Assembly (NCBI GenBank): GCA_963749415.1
Contig: CAVVMG010000001.1
Coordinates: 1,426,001-1,490,000 of the forward strand
Reading direction: 5' to 3'
DNA from: JALYNX01 sp963749415
GTDB lineage: Bacteria; Actinomycetota; Acidimicrobiia; Spongiisociales; ZC4RG35
Length of the DNA: 64,000 nt
A model generated the notes under the pieces. It was not told where the DNA came from. It saw nothing but the letters and a program-made list of their open reading frames with translations, and ran no database searches. The translations under genes and the position numbers were made by a program. Positions 59,832 through 64,000 of this stretch are shown here, piece by piece (position 1 is the first letter of the stretch; the number at the start of each line of letters is the position of its first letter).

Positions 59832-61241
59832 TCAACCCTTGACGCCGAGGTTGGCCACGCCCTTTCGCTCCATGTTGCCCCAGGCCTTGGTGGCACCGCC
59901 TCCGAGAAACGCCCGGATTCGCCAGGCCACAGTCACCTGTCGCATCCCGAAGTTCTCGATCAGAGCCATGACGATGAGCCGGGCGGTATCCGCCGGCGAG
60001 TTGAAGTAGCCATAAGACTCGTCGAGCAGCAAGGCGACGAGTGAGTTGAGCAGCCCGACTCCAAAGGCGAGGGCCAGGAGGATTGCCAATGAGGTGACGT
60101 TGAGAGCTCCCAGCAGGAGAGCGATCGGGATCGTGATCCATCCCACGAACTCGACGATGGGGGCCACGAACTCGAAGAGGAACATGGCTGCCCAGGTGAC
60201 CATCCCTACCTTGCCGTACCTCGGGTTGAACGTCATCGGCATGAAATCCCTCACTGCGGTCATGAGCCCGCGGTGCCAGCGGACTCTCTGTCGCTTCAGG
60301 ACCCGCATGCTGTGGGGGACCTCGGTCCAGATCACCGCCGACGGCTCATACACGATGCGGTAGGGAATCTCGTTGTCGATGTGATGACGGTGCAGTCTCA
60401 TCGTGAGGTCCATGTCCTCACCCATGTGCCCGCTGCTGAAGCCACCGACCTCGATCACGGCCGATCGCTTCCAGATCCCGAACGCTCCCGAGACCAGAGG
60501 AAGGGCTTCCATTCTCGACCACGCCGGGCGGGTGGCGAGGAAGGTCCGCAGATACTCGAGAATCTGCATTCGCGGCACCAGCTTCTTGGGCACTTCCGCC
60601 TTGATGAGGTGCCCAAGTTGCACGTTGCTCCCGTTGAGCGGCCGGATGTTTCCGCCCACCGCCACGGTGCGCTGGCGATCCTCGACCACCCTGCGCATGG
60701 CGCCGACCAAGCAATTGGCGTCCAGGATCACGTCGGCGTCGGTGCACAGCGCATAGGGGTACCGGGCTGCGTTGATCCCGGCGTTCAGCGCATCGGCGCG
60801 ACCTCCGTTTTCCTTGTCTATGACTGTGATGTCGACACTGCCATGACCCCGGTAGATGCCGCGCACCGCGGCCGTGGAGATGTCCGGCCGGTACGGGATC
60901 CGGACACGCTCCAGGTGAAAAGCGTCTATCAATGCTTGAAGCGTGTCATCGGTCGATCCGTCGTTGGTTATCACGATTTCGAAGCGGGGATATCCGACGA
61001 TGGACATCGACCGCACCGAGTCGACGATCCCGGTGGCTTCGTTGTAGGCCGGGATGACGATCGAGACCGGAGGCGAGGTCTGGCTGGACAACATGTCCGA
61101 AACCCTGCCGAATCGGTCGATGTGATGCACCCGTCTCATCACGGCCGCCGACCTCAGGCCCAGCCACACCATGTACGACTGCATCAATATGAAGTAGATC
61201 AAGGTGAGGTAGCCGACCCAGCGCAAGATGTCGAAGATCAT
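59832..61241 (-). CDS. Membrane glycosyltransferase family 2 (polysaccharide synthase-like)
   Basis: 469 residues. One N-terminal membrane helix (1-30), a GT-A domain with VSIVIPAYNEATGIVDSVRS, NDGSTDDT (Asp near 94), CTDADVILD (Asp near 168-170), MGEDMDLTMRLH and the processive-synthase QRVRWHRG motif, then three to four C-terminal membrane helices. This is the layout of PgaC/hyaluronan-type synthases that polymerise and extrude a polysaccharide. Its start overlaps the HEAT-repeat gene by ATGA. The sugar donor is not determinable. Confidence 0.92.
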   Translation of the reverse strand: MIFDILRWVGYLTLIYFILMQSYMVWLGLRSAAVMRRVHHIDRFGRVSDMLSSQTSPPVSIVIPAYNEATGIVDSVRSMSIVGYPRFEIVITNDGSTDDTLQALIDAFHLERVRIPYRPDISTAAVRGIYRGHGSVDITVIDKENGGRADALNAGINAARYPYALCTDADVILDANCLVGAMRRVVEDRQRTVAVGGNIRPLNGSNVQLGHLIKAEVPKKLVPRMQILEYLRTFLATRPAWSRMEALPLVSGAFGIWKRSAVIEVGGFSSGHMGEDMDLTMRLHRHHIDNEIPYRIVYEPSAVIWTEVPHSMRVLKRQRVRWHRGLMTAVRDFMPMTFNPRYGKVGMVTWAAMFLFEFVAPIVEFVGWITIPIALLLGALNVTSLAILLALAFGVGLLNSLVALLLDESYGYFNSPADTARLIVMALIENFGMRQVTVAWRIRAFLGGGATKAWGNMERKGVANLGVKG

Positions 61242-62383
61242 GCGGGGACCGTCATCCGAACCGAGACATAGTCGACGAGTGCCCGGTCGTTGTCAGTCCC
61301 GGCTCCGCTCTCGACACGTTCCCTGGCCTCGGCCAGCACTCCGGAGTGGGCGAGCGCCTCGGCGGCAGCATCACGAGCGAACTCGTCCTCCGCCCCGATG
61401 GCCTCCATCAACAAGATCACCCCGCCTGGCAACTCGGTGAGTGCTGCGGCGGAGTTGCGCCGAACCCACCAGTTGGCGTCTTCGAGCCCGGCGGCAAGCT
61501 CAGAATTGACGGATGGGTCCCCGATCTCCCCGAGCGCGCTCGCGGATTTGGCTCGCAATCGCCAATCGGCCGAGCGGTAAGTCTCCGCGAGCGGAGGCAC
61601 CGCCATGGGCCCCCCGACCGATCCCAGGGCTTCGATCAGCGCCAATTTCGTCTCGTGATCGCTCGCCACGCCAAGGACCGCGGCCAGCGTCGGGCCGGCC
61701 TCCCGATCTCCGATGGTCCCCAACACCCGGATCGCCTCTATGACTCCCTGGTTGTCGCCGTGGCCCAAGTTGACCCGGATATAGGCGGCGAGCGGCCAGG
61801 TCGCCTTGGCCCCGAAGCCGACCAGCGTGTCGGCGAAGCGTGCCCGAACCCACGCATCCTCGAGTCCGAATCGCTCCAGGATCGAGTCGATCGCCGGCGT
61901 GTGCTGGATTCGGCCCAGACCCCGGGCGCATTGGATCCGCACCTCCGGCTCGCGGTCTGACAGATGTTCGATCAGGACCGGCGCCGTCGACTCTTCGCCC
62001 ATCTCCGCCAGCGCCACCGCTGCTCGCAATCTCCGCCCCAGGGGGAACCGGCTTCGGAGTCGTGATTCCTGTCGCTTGGCAAGGCCAACCCGATCCACGA
62101 TCCCGGCGAGGGTGTCGATCTCAGTCCCGGTCACCACATTGCGCAAGTCGATGATCGCATCGAGAAAGGCGTCGTCATCGCCTGCTTTGGCTCCAATCGG
62201 ATCGGTGTGATGTTCGAAGGCGAGATGGCGGCTCAGCACCAGCCTGTAATGAGCCCGTCGCTGGTCATGTCGCTCCATGCGACGTCGGTGCACGGCCTTC
62301 AGCACGACCAAACCCAGGAGCAGGATGATGTCGGCGCTGAAGACAACCGCGACCGCAGTCAGTCCGATCGTTGTTGCATCCAT
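61238..62383 (-). CDS. Membrane-anchored HEAT-repeat protein
   Basis: 381 residues. One N-terminal membrane helix (VAVVFSADIILLLGLVVLKA), a linker, then six or more HEAT/PBS-lyase-type repeats of about 31 residues: APVLIEHLSDREPEVRIQCA, RGLGRIQ, ALIEALGSVGGPMAVPPLAE, SASALGEIGDPSVNSELAAG, AAALTELPGG. The repeats form a protein-binding scaffold facing the cytoplasm. It lies between a receiver-only regulator and the glycosyltransferase and overlaps the latter, so it may regulate polysaccharide synthesis. Confidence 0.88.
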   Translation of the reverse strand: MDATTIGLTAVAVVFSADIILLLGLVVLKAVHRRRMERHDQRRAHYRLVLSRHLAFEHHTDPIGAKAGDDDAFLDAIIDLRNVVTGTEIDTLAGIVDRVGLAKRQESRLRSRFPLGRRLRAAVALAEMGEESTAPVLIEHLSDREPEVRIQCARGLGRIQHTPAIDSILERFGLEDAWVRARFADTLVGFGAKATWPLAAYIRVNLGHGDNQGVIEAIRVLGTIGDREAGPTLAAVLGVASDHETKLALIEALGSVGGPMAVPPLAETYRSADWRLRAKSASALGEIGDPSVNSELAAGLEDANWWVRRNSAAALTELPGGVILLMEAIGAEDEFARDAAAEALAHSGVLAEARERVESGAGTDNDRALVDYVSVRMTVPA

Positions 62384-62440
62384 TGAGATCTCGATGTTGT
62401 CATCGGCGGGCGTGGCGCCCGCATTGAGGGAACGCCCGAC

Positions 62441-62809
62441 TCAGAGCGGAAGTCGTTGCCGAACCCGCGCCAACAATTCCGGAAGCCGGAACGGCTTTCG
62501 GATGAAGTCGACCGCCCCCATGTCGAGACTGCTGACCACCGTGCGGTCATCGTCGACACCGGAAAGCATCATCACTGGGACGATGTGCCCTTCCCGGTGC
62601 CAGCGATCGATGATCTCGAGCCCGAGGAGACCCGGCATCAGCTGATCGAGGATCACCAGATCGAAGGCATCGGTGGCACCTAGCTCGTAGGCCTCGACCC
62701 CGTTCTTGGCGGTGGTCACCTGATAGCCCTCGAGCTCCAAGGCGGTGACGAGCAGGGTGGTGACGGTTTCCGAGTCGTCTGCCACCAAAACTCGATTGGG
62801 GTTGCTCAT
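62441..62809 (-). CDS. Single-domain response regulator (receiver)
   Basis: 122 residues. NRVLVADDSETVTTLLVTAL (acidic pair at 11-12), FDLVILDQLMPGLLGLEIID (Asp55 phospho-acceptor), VMMLSGVDD (Ser/Thr switch) and VDFIRKPFRLPELLARVRQR (lysine). There is no output domain. It is the first gene of a leftward operon with the HEAT protein and glycosyltransferase, so phosphorylation may control polysaccharide synthesis via protein contacts. The cognate kinase is not in the window. Confidence 0.92.
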   Translation of the reverse strand: MSNPNRVLVADDSETVTTLLVTALELEGYQVTTAKNGVEAYELGATDAFDLVILDQLMPGLLGLEIIDRWHREGHIVPVMMLSGVDDDRTVVSSLDMGAVDFIRKPFRLPELLARVRQRLPL

Positions 62810-62963
62810 CAGCTCGTTGCTCTCCACGTGTGTGCACCGGCTCCCGGCACACCCCTCACCTGCGCGCCGCTGCCTGCCCCCTGGTGAGCAATGTACCCAG
62901 ACCCGATTGTGCCCGCTGGCAATCCCACGTGGGATTGACTGGGGTGTAAGACTCTTCGCCGCC

Positions 62964-63689
62964 ATGGGAGCGATCCCGGAACACGAGAGGAAGAGACTCG
63001 AGGCCGTCGCCGGCGTCGGCCAATCGATCGATGACTTGGTGGCGCGTCGGCTCGCCGGCGAGCCCCTCCAATACATCGAAGGGACCGCGGCATTCGCGTC
63101 ACTCGACCTGACTGTCGACGAGAGGGTCTTGATCCCTCGCCCGGAGACCGAAGGCATCTTCGACCTGGCGGTACGCATGGTGCGGGCACCCGAGGTGATA
63201 GTCGACCTGTGCACCGGCTCCGGGGCCTTGGCTCTTGCTTTGAAGAATGCCTTTCCAGCTGCGGCGGTGTTCGCAACCGAGATCTCGTCTGAGGCGATGG
63301 AGGTCGCGACGATCAATCGTCACAAGACAGGGCTCCAGGTCTACCTGGCCGAAGGTGACCTCTTCGACCCGCTCCCGGCATCCATCCTGGGCTTGGTAGA
63401 TCTCATCGTCGCCAACCCGCCGTATGTCGCGGAAGTCGACTTTCCCGGGTTGCCACGAGATGTCCAGCTGGAACCGAGGATTGCTTTGGTGGCCGGGCCC
63501 TCCGGCCTCGAGGTGATCCAGAGGATCGGTGACGCCGCCGGGCAGTGGCTCCGGCCCGGCGGAGTGCTCATCTGTGAGATCGGGGAGAACCAGGGTGTGT
63601 CCGCTTCCAGCTCGTTCCCTGATCTCCCGGTGGTGGTGCGCCAGGATCTGACCGGGCGCGACCGCTACGTGGTGGCCGTGAAGCCTTGA
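62964..63689 (+). CDS. prmC: Release factor glutamine methyltransferase
   Basis: 241 residues, about 35-40 shorter than usual because the N-terminal helical domain is reduced. RRLAGEPLQYIEGTAAFASL, LIPRPETEGIFDLAVRMV, VDLCTGSGALALALKNAFPA (SAM motif) and LIVANPPYVAEVDFPG (NPPY catalytic) are present. It methylates the GGQ glutamine of RF1/RF2. Normally adjacent to prfA; here the two are separated by the glycosyltransferase operon on the other strand. Confidence 0.92.
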   Translation: MGAIPEHERKRLEAVAGVGQSIDDLVARRLAGEPLQYIEGTAAFASLDLTVDERVLIPRPETEGIFDLAVRMVRAPEVIVDLCTGSGALALALKNAFPAAAVFATEISSEAMEVATINRHKTGLQVYLAEGDLFDPLPASILGLVDLIVANPPYVAEVDFPGLPRDVQLEPRIALVAGPSGLEVIQRIGDAAGQWLRPGGVLICEIGENQGVSASSSFPDLPVVVRQDLTGRDRYVVAVKP

Positions 63690-64000
63690 GCCTGGAGGCC
63701 GCGACGGTCGCGGTTCGTGCCGGCGAGGTGGTCGGAATCCCAACCGACACGGTCTATGGGATCGGCGCTGATCCGCTGAACGAGGATGCGGTCGCCCGGC
63801 TCTTCGAGCTCAAAGGGCGCCCGGAGCACAAGCCGGTCGGCTTGCTTGTGGCATCGGTCGAGCAGGCGGCTGAGATCGGCGAGATCGAAGGGTTTGCCGC
63901 GGAGCTCGCAACGCGGCACTGGCCGGGTGCATTGACGCTGGTCGTAACCCCCAAGGTGATCCTGGCCAATTGGGTTGGCGACGCCCAGCGGTTCACCGTT
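63686..64000 (+). CDS. tsaC: Sua5/YciO/YrdC family threonylcarbamoyl-AMP synthase (N-terminal part, cut by window edge)
   Basis: About 105 residues are visible, starting at a TTG that overlaps the prmC stop (TTGA). VRAGEVVGIPTDTVYGIGAD, then LFELKGRPEHKPVGLLVASV and HWPGALTLVVTPK are the family blocks for nucleotide and bicarbonate/threonine binding. It makes the precursor for the t6A37 tRNA modification. The prmC-tsaC order is common. The C-terminal half lies beyond the window. Confidence 0.93.
   Translation, partial: MSLEAATVAVRAGEVVGIPTDTVYGIGADPLNEDAVARLFELKGRPEHKPVGLLVASVEQAAEIGEIEGFAAELATRHWPGALTLVVTPKVILANWVGDAQRFTV

Noticed and set aside
1..64000. CRISPR array, prophage, insertion sequence or secondary-metabolite cluster
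   Set aside because: No regularly spaced repeats, transposase, integrase, capsid/terminase, PKS or NRPS genes were found in the window.

Overview
The window is GC-rich actinobacterial DNA. Markers for this are a WhiB regulator, a DUF3107 protein, a minimal Ku/LigD end-joining pair, a tRNA-Gln gene just before glmU, and frequent GTG/TTG starts. The housekeeping order rsmI, tatD, rsmA, ispE, tRNA-Gln, glmU, prs and then thrC, rho, rpmE, DUF1385, prfA, prmC, tsaC fits a deep-branching actinobacterium such as the Acidimicrobiia. That placement is inference from gene content, not from phylogeny.

Layout. 1-5.8 kb: the N-terminal part of an adenylate cyclase/AAA regulator cut by the window edge, then a small accessory cassette (EthD-like protein, alpha/beta hydrolase, TetR) between two 136-137 bp direct repeats that end in a tRNA/tmRNA-like T-arm and acceptor strand. 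A DUF1801 gene, a response-regulator remnant and a pterin-dehydratase/VOC fusion follow. 5.9-22.4 kb: a catabolic island with cupin, PEP-hydrolase-like TIM barrel, two Tm-1-like UPF0261 proteins, SDR, FAD-linked oxidase, GntR regulator, creatininase-family hydrolase, two sugar-isomerase-like TIM barrels, a complete branched-chain-type ABC importer and a Gfo/Idh/MocA dehydrogenase. It looks like a dedicated uptake and degradation route for a polyol or cyclitol-like compound. 22.4-39.3 kb: accessory genes, several of them regulator-plus-target pairs with visible palindromic operators (TetR/DUF6326, ArsR/AHSA1, MarR/monooxygenase, PadR/permease), plus a globin, a flippase-like protein with an embedded kinase-like segment, and a secreted HExxH lipoprotein. 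39.3-64 kb: mostly housekeeping, with an ABC-2 exporter, the NHEJ pair, and a response regulator/HEAT/glycosyltransferase operon.

How parts work together. In the island, the SBP, two permeases and two ATPases import a substrate. The dehydrogenases and isomerases would oxidise and rearrange it, the creatininase-like hydrolase could open a ring, and the UPF0261/PEP-hydrolase-like pairs have no established reaction. The GntR regulator may act on a TTGTATACAT-like site between the two divergent transcription units.

A recurring feature is single-base (+1) frameshifts in otherwise conserved genes: both Tm-1 genes, AHSA1, an unnamed conserved protein, PadR, the lipoprotein and even prfA. Because prfA is normally essential and all seven cases are insertions, residual sequencing or assembly errors are the likeliest explanation. 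They are annotated here as whole genes with the break position given.
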